Assembly (NCBI RefSeq): GCF_024585265.1
Contig: NZ_CP036533.1
Span: 1,931,001 to 1,995,000, forward strand
DNA length: 64,000 bases
Origin: Bradyrhizobium sp. WBAH42
GTDB lineage: Bacteria; Pseudomonadota; Alphaproteobacteria; Rhizobiales; Xanthobacteraceae
Reading direction: 5' to 3'
Position numbers and translations under genes: made by a program. Shown piece by piece: positions 32,996 to 41,733 of the stretch; position 1 is the first letter of the stretch, and each line of letters opens with the position of its first letter. Under the pieces are notes generated by a model. That model did not search any database. It was not told where the DNA came from and worked only from the letters and a program-made list of their open reading frames with translations.

Positions 32996-34386
32996 GAGCG
33001 CTTCTCCTCGCGCTTGGCGGTTGCAGTGTCCTTGATCAGGTAGCCCGTCACCGAGCGCTTCTTCTCGAGCCATTTCTGCGCAACGGCGCGGACCTGCTCG
33101 GCGGTGACGGCGCGGATGCGATCGGGCCAGCTCCTGATGTCCTCGATCGACAGGCCCGTGGTCAGCGCGCCGCCGTACCAGCGCGCCAGCACAGCCTGGT
33201 TGTCCTGGGCGTAGATCGCTTCGGCGATGAGCTGGGTCTTGACGCGTTCGAGATCCTCCGCACGGATCGGGTTCTGCGCCACGTTGGCAATGACGCCGTC
33301 GACCGCCTGTTCCACTTCGGCAAAGCTGACGCCGGGTTTCGGCGCAGCCGAGATCGCGAATTGGGTCGGGTCGAGCGAGATACTCGAATAGCTCGCGTTG
33401 GCGGAGACCGCGAGCGGCTTGTCGACGACGAGGGCGCGGTAGAGATAGGAATTGCTGCCGCTGCCCATCAGCTGCGCCAGCACGTCGAGGGCCGCGCTCT
33501 CGCCGGCCGCGGCCGTGGTCGCCGAGGGCACCAGATAATAGCGCCGCATGTTCGGCTGCTCGACGCGCGGGTCGGCCAGCGTGACGGTGCGCGGGGCGGC
33601 GGGCTCCGGCTCCTGCGGACGCACCCGCCGCGCCGGGATCGCGGGCTGGGCGGGAATCGAGCCGAAATTGCGCTCGACCAGCGGTCGGATTTCGGCGGCA
33701 TCGACGTCGCCGGCGATCACCAGGATCGCGTTGTTCGGCGCATAGAAGCGACGATAGAAGGCGAGCGCATCTTCGCGATCGAGCTTCTCGATCTCCTGAT
33801 GCCAGCCGATCACCGGACGCCCGTAGGGATGGTTGAGATAGAGCGCGGCCATGATCTGCTCGTTCAATCGCGCATCCGGATTGTTGGCGACGCGCATGTT
33901 GTACTCTTCGAGCACGACGTCGCGCTCGGGCAGCACGTTCTCGTCCTTGAGGATGAGGCCCGTCATGCGGTCGGCCTCGAACTCCATCATGGTCGGCAGC
34001 TGCTCTTTCGGCACGCGCTGATAGTAGTTGGTGTAGTCGACCGAGGTCGAAGCGTTCTCGTTGCCGCCGACGCGCAGCACGGTCTGGGAGAATTCACCGG
34101 CCGGATGCTTCGAGGTGCCCTTGAACATCAGGTGCTCGAGGAAGTGGGCGAGGCCTGACTTGCCGGGCGTCTCGTCGGCCGAGCCGACCTTGTACCAGAT
34201 CATCTCGGTGACGACGGGGGTGCGGTGATCCGGGATCACCACGACCTGCATGCCGTTGGGAAGCGTGAAGCTGGCGGGTGGAGCCGATGTCACGGTGGTC
34301 TGGGCAAGGGCGGCGCCGACCGAGAGGACACTCGTCGAAAGCAGCGCGGCAAGGAGGCAGGCAGCCGATCGGTAAGAGGACATCAT
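32992..34386 (-). CDS. M16-family zinc peptidase (catalytic subunit), secreted
   Basis: 464 residues with signal peptide (CLLAALLSTSVLSVGAALAQ). The inverted zinc motif is HFLEH at 81-85 with the downstream Glu in VVLEEYNMR. TLPNGMQVVVIPDHRTPVVT is the typical N-terminus. M16 enzymes degrade peptides in the periplasm, and pitrilysin-, insulinase- and processing-peptidase-like subunits often occur in active/inactive pairs as here. First gene of a two-gene unit. Confidence 0.92.
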   Translation of the reverse strand: MMSSYRSAACLLAALLSTSVLSVGAALAQTTVTSAPPASFTLPNGMQVVVIPDHRTPVVTEMIWYKVGSADETPGKSGLAHFLEHLMFKGTSKHPAGEFSQTVLRVGGNENASTSVDYTNYYQRVPKEQLPTMMEFEADRMTGLILKDENVLPERDVVLEEYNMRVANNPDARLNEQIMAALYLNHPYGRPVIGWHQEIEKLDREDALAFYRRFYAPNNAILVIAGDVDAAEIRPLVERNFGSIPAQPAIPARRVRPQEPEPAAPRTVTLADPRVEQPNMRRYYLVPSATTAAAGESAALDVLAQLMGSGSNSYLYRALVVDKPLAVSANASYSSISLDPTQFAISAAPKPGVSFAEVEQAVDGVIANVAQNPIRAEDLERVKTQLIAEAIYAQDNQAVLARWYGGALTTGLSIEDIRSWPDRIRAVTAEQVRAVAQKWLEKKRSVTGYLIKDTATAKREEKRS

Positions 34387-34574
34387 GATCCCTGGTTGAG
34401 GTGCCGAGCCCGGATCTCCGGCTCGGAAGGCACGGCATGCTACACCGTGCGGCGGAGGCTTCGCGTCACGAAGCAGAGAACGCTAGTCAACTCGGGAGCA
34501 GCCAGCAGCTGAAGCTGCGTGCAGTGCCGGCAGCAATTGCGCGGCTGCCCAAATGTCGGGGCGGGGCAGGAGCG

Positions 34575-35300
34575 TTATCGCTCCTTCTCCTTGCCGGATA
34601 GGACGTCGAAATAGGTTCGCTTCGAATCATCCGGGCCGGAGCCGTAGGCGTAGTTCGGCGACGGCGTCTGATATCCGGGCGGCGGCTCCACCAGCGATTG
34701 GCGTGGCGGCTCCGACGTAAACTGCTTCGACTCGGGCGCGTTCCCTTTGAACAGTTTAAACAGCCCGCCGGTATATCCGAGTTCGGCTGGGCTCATCGTC
34801 GGATTGGCGATGTTGGTGCCTGGTTGGGCCGGATCATTGCCGGTCTTTTCGGCGGCGGCCGTCTTGTGGGCGTTCATCTCGGCGGGCGACAGCGGCTGGG
34901 CATTTTTCCAGTACTCCGTTGCCTTGTTGCCGGACTTCTTCCGCTCGGCGACAGCCTCCTTGCGGCGCTTCTCGTCGGGGTCCTTCGGCCAGTTTGGCGC
35001 AGCCGCGGCCTCGGCTGCGGCGGGCGGCGGCAGGTCGAGCTTGGGCGGCACGACCAGCGGCGAACGCTCGCGGTATTCGATGCCGGGTTTCCCCATGCTC
35101 TTGGCGCCAAGGCCGGACATCAGGCCGTCGATGAGCTTCTCTTCGAAGGTCATGTCGTCGTCGTCATCGTCAGCAGCACGGGCGGCGCCGGTCGACATGA
35201 CGAGGCCGATACCGAGCGCGACGGCGGACAATTTCAGTGCCCGCCAGACCCCCGATTGGGGGTCTCGAACCATCGAACCGCTGGTCTTCGAGCTGCGCAT
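34575..35300 (-). CDS. Hypothetical exported protein with acidic and Pro-rich segments
   Basis: 241 residues. A long N-region precedes a hydrophobic signal helix (LKLSAVALGIGLVMSTGAARA), followed by AADDDDDDMTFEEKLIDGLM. The mature part contains Pro/Ala-rich linkers (KLDLPPPAAAEAAAAPNWPK), a Lys/Arg-rich helix and a C-terminal YGSGPDDSKRTYFDVLSGKE. No Cys or enzyme motif. The start MRSSKTSGS (35298-35300) keeps the signal helix complete; GTG/ATG codons further inside are possible. It lies between lspA and the peptidase genes, all on the minus strand. Confidence 0.78.
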   Translation of the reverse strand: MRSSKTSGSMVRDPQSGVWRALKLSAVALGIGLVMSTGAARAADDDDDDMTFEEKLIDGLMSGLGAKSMGKPGIEYRERSPLVVPPKLDLPPPAAAEAAAAPNWPKDPDEKRRKEAVAERKKSGNKATEYWKNAQPLSPAEMNAHKTAAAEKTGNDPAQPGTNIANPTMSPAELGYTGGLFKLFKGNAPESKQFTSEPPRQSLVEPPPGYQTPSPNYAYGSGPDDSKRTYFDVLSGKEKER

Positions 35301-35397
35301 GACCGTACCTGTTTCAAATTGTAGCAGATTGCCGCTCGCACGCGGCTCAAACCCTTGCAAAAGCAGGGTTCCACCTGCCGGTCCGTATCGGCCGGGA

Positions 35398-35892
35398 TCA
35401 GGGCGCTTTTGCGGCGGGTACCCCCAGGAAGGAATCATACAATAGCGCTGCCACCCCAGCAACGATGGCCACGTCCGCGAGGTTAAACACATACCAATTA
35501 TAGGTATTTCCGGCGATCTCGATGTGGAACAGGGCGAAATCCACCACCGCGCCATAGGCCAGGCGGTCGATGCCATTGCCGATGGCGCCGCCGATGATCA
35601 GGCCGAGCGCGACGGTCGCGAGCACGGTGTGCGAGCGCGCCATCCAGATCGCCAGCGCAACCACGGCAATGGCCTTGACCGCCATCAGCGCGAGCTGCGC
35701 GGCCTGGCTGTCGTTCTGGAGCCAGCCGAAGCTGATGCCGATGTTCCAGGCCAGCACCAGGTCGAAGAACGGCGTCACCCGCACCGCGCCCCGACGGGCG
35801 AGGTCGAACACGTTCAGGAGCCAGAGCTTCGAGGCCTGGTCGGCCACGAGCGTGACCAAGGCCGCGAGGATGCCGGCGCGGAGCGGGGTCAT
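35398..35892 (-). CDS. lspA: Lipoprotein signal peptidase LspA
   Basis: 164 residues, four membrane helices. It cleaves the signal peptide of lipoproteins after lipidation. The catalytic Asp pair is in GGAIGNGIDRLAYGAVVDF and FNLADVAI; VADQASKLW near the N-terminus and AWNIGISFGWL (the conserved Asn) are also present. It follows ileS by 10 bp, the usual ileS-lspA order. Confidence 0.95.
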   Translation of the reverse strand: MTPLRAGILAALVTLVADQASKLWLLNVFDLARRGAVRVTPFFDLVLAWNIGISFGWLQNDSQAAQLALMAVKAIAVVALAIWMARSHTVLATVALGLIIGGAIGNGIDRLAYGAVVDFALFHIEIAGNTYNWYVFNLADVAIVAGVAALLYDSFLGVPAAKAP

Positions 35893-35902
35893 GGCCGACC
35901 GG

Positions 35903-38900
35903 TCAGACCGCGACCCCCAATGCCTTCCATTCGCGCAGCGCCTTGGCGTCGCGCGGGGTGACATCGGGATATTCGGCGTCCTCGCCGACCATCGGCGAGA
36001 TCTTCCAGGAGCGGGCGCATTTGGTGCCGACCGCCTTCTCCACCACGACCGCGACGCCCGGGACGGCATCGAGGCGGAATGCCGAGGCCGGCGCCTCGCC
36101 CTCCCGCACCTCGTAACTCGAAGTGATGCAGACTTCAGCCAGATCGATGTCGAACAAGGTCGCCAGCATGCCGCGATCGGCGACATAGATCACCGGCGAT
36201 GCCTCGAGCGAGGAGCCGATGTTCTTGGCGGCGCGTTCCAGCTCGAGCGCGCCGGTGACGACGCGACGCACGTCGCGGATCGCCTCCCATTTCGCGGCGA
36301 GCTTGTCGTCGCGCAAGGCTTCGAGATCGGCGGGGAACTGCGTCAGGTGCACGGACGGCTCGGCGTCGGGCCGGTACATGCGCCACGCCTCCTCGGCAGT
36401 GAAGCTGAGGATCGGCGCCAGCCATTTCAGGATCGAGGCACACAACAGGTCGATCGTCGTCAGCGCCGCCTTGCGCGTCAGCGACGACGGCGGATCGCAA
36501 TAGAGCGTATCCTTGCGGATGTCGAAATAGAATGCGGAGAGCTCGCTGTTCAGGAAGGCGGACAGGATCGCGACCACGGTCTTGTAGTCGAACTCCCGAT
36601 AGGCCTTGCCGATCGCAGCGGCGCGCACCGCGAGCTCGTGCAGCATCAAGCGCTCGAGCTCCGGCATCTCGGCGGGCGCGACGGCGTCGGCCGGCTTGTA
36701 ATGATGCAGCGTGCCGAGCATCCAGCGCACGGTGTTGCGCAGCTTGCGGTAGGTCTCGACGGTGTTCTTGAGGATCTCGGGGCCGATGCGCTGGTCGTCG
36801 GTGTAGTCGCAGGACGCGACCCAGAGCCTCAGGATGTCGGCGCCGGATTCCTTGATGACGGCCTGCGGCTCGATGGTGTTGCCGAGCGACTTCGACATCT
36901 TGCGGCCGTCCTCGGCCTGGGTGAAGCCGTGGGTCAGCACGATGTCGTAAGGCGCGCGGCCGCGCGTGCCGCAGCTTTCCAATAGCGAGGAATGGAACCA
37001 GCCGCGATGCTGGTCCGAGCCTTCCAGATACATCACCGTGTCGGCGCCGCCGTCGACCTTGCGCTTGATGCCGGCGAGCCCGGGAAACTGCACGGGATCT
37101 TCGAGCACGAAAGCGTGGGTCGAGCCGGAATCGAACCAGACGTCGAGAATGTCGTCGACCTTCTGCCAGTCCTCGTTCGCGCGGGGCCCGAGGAAGCGCT
37201 CGCGCGCGCCCGTCGCGTACCAGGCGTCGGCGCCTTCCTTCTCGAAGGCTTCGCCAATGCGCGCATTGACGGCCTCGTCCTGGAGGATCTCAGCGGAGCC
37301 GTCACCCTTCTCGCGCACGAACACGGCGATCGGCACGCCCCAGGCGCGCTGGCGCGAGATCACCCAGTCCGGGCGCGCCTCGATCATGCCGTTGATGCGG
37401 TTCTCGCCCGACGGCGGCACCCATTGCGTCACCGAGATCGCATGCAGCGCGCGGGCGCGCAGCGTGTCGCCGCTCTTGGCCTTGCCGCCCTGCGCAATGT
37501 CCTTATCCATCGCGATGAACCATTGCGGTGTGTTGCGGAAGATCACCGGTTTCTTGGAGCGCCAGGAGTGCGGATATTGATGCTTGAGCCGACCGCGCGC
37601 GAGCAGCATGCCTCTGTCGACGAGCGCCTTGATCACGGCCTCGTTGGCATCGCCCTTCTCGCCCTTGTCGGTGATGACGCGCTTGCCGGCAAAGCCCGGC
37701 GCATGATCGGTGTAGGCGCCGTTCTCGTCGACGGTGTAGGGGATCGCGGTGTTGATGCCGCGCGCATCGAGATCGCGCGCCTGTGCCATCCAGGCATCGA
37801 AGTCCTCGCGGCCATGGCCGGGCGCGGTGTGCACGAAGCCGGTGCCGGTGTCGTCGGTGACATGGTCGCCGGGCAGCAGCGGCACGACGAAGTCGTAGCC
37901 ACCGCCAACGCCCCTCAGCGGATGGGCACACTCGATCGCGTCCATGGTGTCGCCGGGGACGTCGCGGACTTTCTCGTAAGCCGTCACCCGCGCCTGCTTG
38001 AAGACGTCTTCCGCGAGCGCATCGGCGAGGATCAGGAGGTCACCAATCTTGGCCCAATTGTCGGCGGGGGCGTCCGTCACCTTGTAGAGGCCATAGGCGA
38101 TCTTCGGCGAGAACGAGATGGCGCGGTTGCCGGGCAGCGTCCAGGGCGTCGTGGTCCAGATCACGACGCTTGCGGAGGCGAGCGCACCGTGCGCGGGCGA
38201 GGTCACCGGGAACTTCACCCACACCGTATCGGAGGTGTGGTCCTCGTACTCCACCTCGGCTTCGGCCAGCGCTGTCTTCTCGACCACGCTCCACATCACC
38301 GGCTTGGAGCCGCGATACAGCGTGCCGTTGGCGGCGAACTTCATCAGCTCGCGCGCGATCTGGGCTTCGGCCGGATAGCTCATGGTGGCGTAGGGATGGT
38401 CCCAATCGCCGATGACGCCGAGGCGCTTGAACTCCTCGCGCTGCACGCCGAGCCAGTGCGTGGCATAGGCGCGGCACTCCTTGCGGAAATCGATCATCGC
38501 GGCGGAGTCGCGGAAGTCGGGCTTCTGCTTGCCCTTCTTGCGATAATGCTCCTCCTCGACCTTCCACTCGATCGGCAGGCCGTGGCAGTCCCAGCCCGGC
38601 ACGTAGTTGGAATCGAAGCCGAGCATCTGCTGACTCTTGGTGACGAGATCCTTCAGGATCTTGTTCAGCGCCGTGCCGATATGGATGTTGCCGTTGGCGT
38701 AGGGCGGGCCGTCATGCAGCACGAACTTGGCGCGGCCTTTCCCATTCTGGCGCAGCTTCTCGTAGAGGCCGATCTCGTACCAGCGCTTGAGTATCTCCGG
38801 CTCGCGCTGCGGCAGGCCGGCGCGCATCGGGAATTCGGTCTGCGGCAGGAACAGGGTCTTCGAATAGTCTTTGGCTTCAGACTTTTGGGACTTTTGCGGC

Positions 38901-38911
38901 TTTTCGGACAT
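35903..38911 (-). CDS. ileS: Isoleucyl-tRNA synthetase IleS
   Basis: 1002 residues, class I synthetase charging tRNA-Ile. HIGH variant in [15 protein letters not shown], the CP1 editing domain ([16 protein letters not shown]), [10 protein letters not shown] and [10 protein letters not shown] (KMSKS). The C-terminal zinc knuckle usual in bacterial IleS is degenerate: [11 protein letters not shown] keeps only the first Cys of the pattern. Start [12 protein letters not shown] has a Lys-rich leader. It is first in an ileS-lspA unit. Confidence 0.97.
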   Translation of the reverse strand: MSEKPQKSQKSEAKDYSKTLFLPQTEFPMRAGLPQREPEILKRWYEIGLYEKLRQNGKGRAKFVLHDGPPYANGNIHIGTALNKILKDLVTKSQQMLGFDSNYVPGWDCHGLPIEWKVEEEHYRKKGKQKPDFRDSAAMIDFRKECRAYATHWLGVQREEFKRLGVIGDWDHPYATMSYPAEAQIARELMKFAANGTLYRGSKPVMWSVVEKTALAEAEVEYEDHTSDTVWVKFPVTSPAHGALASASVVIWTTTPWTLPGNRAISFSPKIAYGLYKVTDAPADNWAKIGDLLILADALAEDVFKQARVTAYEKVRDVPGDTMDAIECAHPLRGVGGGYDFVVPLLPGDHVTDDTGTGFVHTAPGHGREDFDAWMAQARDLDARGINTAIPYTVDENGAYTDHAPGFAGKRVITDKGEKGDANEAVIKALVDRGMLLARGRLKHQYPHSWRSKKPVIFRNTPQWFIAMDKDIAQGGKAKSGDTLRARALHAISVTQWVPPSGENRINGMIEARPDWVISRQRAWGVPIAVFVREKGDGSAEILQDEAVNARIGEAFEKEGADAWYATGARERFLGPRANEDWQKVDDILDVWFDSGSTHAFVLEDPVQFPGLAGIKRKVDGGADTVMYLEGSDQHRGWFHSSLLESCGTRGRAPYDIVLTHGFTQAEDGRKMSKSLGNTIEPQAVIKESGADILRLWVASCDYTDDQRIGPEILKNTVETYRKLRNTVRWMLGTLHHYKPADAVAPAEMPELERLMLHELAVRAAAIGKAYREFDYKTVVAILSAFLNSELSAFYFDIRKDTLYCDPPSSLTRKAALTTIDLLCASILKWLAPILSFTAEEAWRMYRPDAEPSVHLTQFPADLEALRDDKLAAKWEAIRDVRRVVTGALELERAAKNIGSSLEASPVIYVADRGMLATLFDIDLAEVCITSSYEVREGEAPASAFRLDAVPGVAVVVEKAVGTKCARSWKISPMVGEDAEYPDVTPRDAKALREWKALGVAV

Positions 38912-39113
38912 GAGGCTGACTGGCTCGGAAAGGGCGCGGGAACGGATGGCGATGCGGAATCGCGGGTGAAACGACGAAATCCCGGTCTTGCGCCGAGCCT
39001 TCAGGCTCAGGCGGAAGCCGGGCCGCTAATCCCTATGATGCGCCGCGCAAACATGGGCTCTCCATAGCAGGGGGGCGGAGGAAGCGCAAAGGGCCGGCGA
39101 GTCCGGTTTCGGC

Positions 39114-40097
39114 TCAATCGATCGCGCCCAGCCGCGGAAACGCGTCCGGCGCGGCGGCGAGCATGGCGCGGGCGCGGGCGGAATCGTCGTCCATCTGCCG
39201 GATCAGGGCCTCTACACCATCGAATTTCAGCTCCTCGCGGATGAAGCCGATGAAGGCGCAGTCGAGCGCCAGTCCGTAGAGGTCGCCCTTGAAGTCGAAC
39301 AGGAAGATTTCGAGGAGCGGAGCGCCATTGTCGAAGGTCGGGCGGCGGCCGAAGCTGGCCACCCCGTCCAGACGCTCCTGATCCTTTCCCTGGCCGCGGC
39401 CGACCCGCACCGCGTAGATGCCATGCTTGAGGCCGCAATTGGCGTCCAGGCGGATGTTGGCGGTGGGATAGCCGAGATCGCGGCCGCGCTTTTCACCGTG
39501 GATCACCTCGCCGGTGATGAACCAGGGCGCGCCCAGCATGGTCGTGGCCTCGTCGAGCTGGCCCTCGGCAAGGGCGATCCGGATCGCGCTGGAGGAGACC
39601 GGCCGTTCGTCGATATCGACATGCGCCTGCACGTCGACCTCGATGCCGAGCCGGGGCGCCTCGTTGACGAGAAGGCTGGGCGAGCCGACCCGACCCTTGC
39701 CGAAATGGAAGTCGTAGCCGACGGCAATGCCGCTGACCCCGAGACGCCCGATCAGGTCATGGTGAATGAAATCTTGCGCGCTGGTTCCGGCACGGGCCTT
39801 GTCGAAGGTCATGACCACGGCGCCGGCAAGCCCGGTGCCAGCCAGAAGCCGCAGCTTGGCCCGCTCGTCCGTCAGGCGGAATTGCGGGGTGTTGGGACTG
39901 AAAAACCGCCGCGGATGCGGCTCGAAGGTCAATGCCAGCGCAGGGCGGCCATGCGCCCTGCCCATCTCCAGGGCAGCCGCGATGACGGCGCGATGGCCGA
40001 GGTGAACGCCGTCGAAATTGCCCATGGCGACCACGGCGCCCCTTGGAATCGCGGAATCCGGCGTTGTATCGCGGATGACGGTAAAAGGCGGAGCCAT
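39114..40097 (-). CDS. ribF: Bifunctional riboflavin kinase / FAD synthetase RibF
   Basis: 327 residues. The N-terminal nucleotidyltransferase (FAD synthetase) has VVAMGNFDGVHLGHRAVI and the ISSS-like PVSSSAIRIAL; the C-terminal riboflavin kinase has GEKRGRDLGYPTANI, with the PTAN motif, and GRRPTFDNGAPLLEIFLFDF. Makes FMN then FAD. Located 202 bp upstream of ileS on the same strand, the common ribF-ileS arrangement; that gap holds no gene. Divergent from cheY-like gene. Confidence 0.96.
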   Translation of the reverse strand: MAPPFTVIRDTTPDSAIPRGAVVAMGNFDGVHLGHRAVIAAALEMGRAHGRPALALTFEPHPRRFFSPNTPQFRLTDERAKLRLLAGTGLAGAVVMTFDKARAGTSAQDFIHHDLIGRLGVSGIAVGYDFHFGKGRVGSPSLLVNEAPRLGIEVDVQAHVDIDERPVSSSAIRIALAEGQLDEATTMLGAPWFITGEVIHGEKRGRDLGYPTANIRLDANCGLKHGIYAVRVGRGQGKDQERLDGVASFGRRPTFDNGAPLLEIFLFDFKGDLYGLALDCAFIGFIREELKFDGVEALIRQMDDDSARARAMLAAAPDAFPRLGAID

Positions 40098-40327
40098 CAG
40101 GGGAATTCTCGAACCGGGCAGGACCGGCCCGGACCGTGGCGCGACCGGCCGTGCGAAGTCAAGCGGCGGGGCGGGCAGACATTGAACACGATTTCAGTCC
40201 TTCGGAGCTGCCCGCAGTTAACGCGCTGTTTAAGGCCTTGGTGCTAGTGCTTGAGGCGTGGAACTGCCGGGCGCCGGCCTGGCAGGTCCGATCGTAATAT
40301 TCCTTGGTTTGCGTTGGGGGAGTCGAG

Positions 40328-40723
40328 ATGGCGGTTGATTTGTCGATGCCGGTTCTGGTGGTGGATGACTACAGCACCATGATCCGTATCATCCGGAATC
40401 TGCTGAAGCAGCTTGGCTTTGAGAACATCGATGATGCCAGCGACGGTTCGGCAGCGCTGAACAAGATGCGCGGCAAGAAGTACGGGCTCGTGATCTCCGA
40501 CTGGAACATGGAGCCGATGACGGGCTACGACCTCTTGCGCGAAGTCCGCGCGGATCCGAACCTCGCCACCACGCCCTTCATCATGATCACCGCGGAATCG
40601 AAGACCGAGAACGTGATCGCGGCCAAGAAGGCCGGCGTGAACAATTACATCGTCAAGCCGTTCAACGCGGCGACGCTGAAGACCAAGATCGAGGCGGTCT
40701 TCCCGGACATGGCGAGCGCGTAA
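40328..40723 (+). CDS. CheY-type single-domain response regulator
   Basis: 131 residues, receiver domain only. Acidic pair D13-D14 in VVDDYSTMIR, phospho-acceptor D58 in VISDWNMEPMTG, T88 in MITAESK and K110 in YIVKPFNA are all intact. The WNMEPMTGYDLLREVR block resembles chemotaxis CheY. Start MAVDLSMP; the GTG/ATG codons just upstream lack an RBS. It stands alone here; no cheA/B/R or flagellar operon in the window, although a TipF-like protein is 1 kb away. Confidence 0.92.
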   Translation: MAVDLSMPVLVVDDYSTMIRIIRNLLKQLGFENIDDASDGSAALNKMRGKKYGLVISDWNMEPMTGYDLLREVRADPNLATTPFIMITAESKTENVIAAKKAGVNNYIVKPFNAATLKTKIEAVFPDMASA

Positions 40724-40731
40724 GCGCGATC

Positions 40732-40858
40732 GTGTCCCGGACAAGGCGCGGCACGTTAGTGACGCGACGCTGAGCCGGGACCCAGTCTATCCCACGACAT
40801 CGCTTACGGCTTCTAGGCCCCGGCTCTGCAGCTCTTCGAGCTGCGTCCGGGGCACGAT
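40732..40858. repeat. Intergenic hairpin repeat, GTCCCGGAC/GTCCGGGGCACG type
   Basis: TGTCCCGGACAAGGCGCGGC at one end and GCTGCGTCCGGGGCACGA at the other, with GAGCCGGGACCC and GGCCCCGGCTC in between. A relative without the long spacer is at 62546. Fills the gap between convergent genes. Confidence 0.8.
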
Positions 40859-40863
40859 ATTTT

Positions 40864-41718
40864 CTACCACTTCAATTCGCGCATCAGCGCCTTCGGCGGG
40901 TGGCCGAACAGCTCCATCACCGAATTCGGGTCGAGCTGGTCGAGGCCCTCGAACTCCTCGGCATGGATGCCACGGGTGACGAACAGGCAGTCGATGCCGA
41001 ATTCGCGGGCGCCGGTTAAGTCGGTGCGGACGGAATCGCCGATCGCCAGCACCTTCTTCCGGTCGATCTGGTAGCCTTGTCGCTCCCCGGCGAGCGCCAT
41101 GGCGCGCTCGTAGATCGGCCGGTGCGGCTTGCCATAGAAGATCACCTCGCCGCCGAGCTCGCGGTAGAGCTCGGCGATCGCGCCGGCGCAGTAGATCAGC
41201 CGGTCGCCGCGCTCCACCACGATGTCGGGGTTGGCGCAGACCAGCGTCAGCTTGCGCTCGCGCGCCTTCAGCATCATGCCGCGATAGTCTTCCGCCGTCT
41301 CGGTCTCGTCGTCGTAGAGGCCGGTGCAGACGATGTAATCGGCCTCCTCCAGCGGTGCGGTCGCCGCATCGAGGCCGCGGTAGATCGAGTTGTCGCGCTC
41401 GGGGCCGAGCCAGAACATCTTGCGGCCGGGATGCTCGGCGACGTAGAGCCGGGTCAGATCGCCTGAAGAGACGATCGCGTCATAGGTCTCATCGGGGACG
41501 CCGAGCTTGCGCAATTGCCGCTGCACGGAGTCGGCCGGGCGCGGCGCGTTGGTGATCAGGATCACCGTACCGCCGCGGCTGCGATAGGTGTGCAGCGCCT
41601 CGCAGGCCTCGGGGAAGGATTCCAGCCCGTTATGGACCACGCCCCAGATGTCGCTGAGCACGACCTCCACACCGCCCACGAGCTCGCGCAGGCCTTCGGC
41701 ATAATGCAGCGCGGTCAT
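40864..41718 (-). CDS. HAD-superfamily hydrolase, TIGR01459 type
   Basis: 284 residues of the NagD-like HAD phosphatase group: VVLSDIWGVVHNGLESFPEA carries the nucleophile Asp23 (DxW, as usual for this subgroup, instead of DxD), VILITNAPRP is motif II, and KPHRPIYERAM plus AIGDSVRTDLTGAREFGID form motifs III/IV. The substrate is unknown; NagD relatives dephosphorylate nucleotides or sugar phosphates. Convergent with the cheY-like gene and 15 bp downstream of the EAL protein gene on the same strand. Confidence 0.9.
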   Translation of the reverse strand: MTALHYAEGLRELVGGVEVVLSDIWGVVHNGLESFPEACEALHTYRSRGGTVILITNAPRPADSVQRQLRKLGVPDETYDAIVSSGDLTRLYVAEHPGRKMFWLGPERDNSIYRGLDAATAPLEEADYIVCTGLYDDETETAEDYRGMMLKARERKLTLVCANPDIVVERGDRLIYCAGAIAELYRELGGEVIFYGKPHRPIYERAMALAGERQGYQIDRKKVLAIGDSVRTDLTGAREFGIDCLFVTRGIHAEEFEGLDQLDPNSVMELFGHPPKALMRELKW

Positions 41719-41733
41719 GACGTGCGCGGCCGA

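Noticed and set aside
30968..33043. 691-codon plus-strand frame crossing arfB and the peptidase genes
   Set aside because: Antisense to two well-identified families; composition is low-complexity shadow.
37110..37145. tRNA-like GCCGGAATCGAACC sequence
   Set aside because: It lies within ileS (coding FDSGSTHAF region); no cloverleaf can be formed around it.
36992..39067. 691-codon plus-strand frame opposite ileS
   Set aside because: Shadow of ileS; no homology-like motif.
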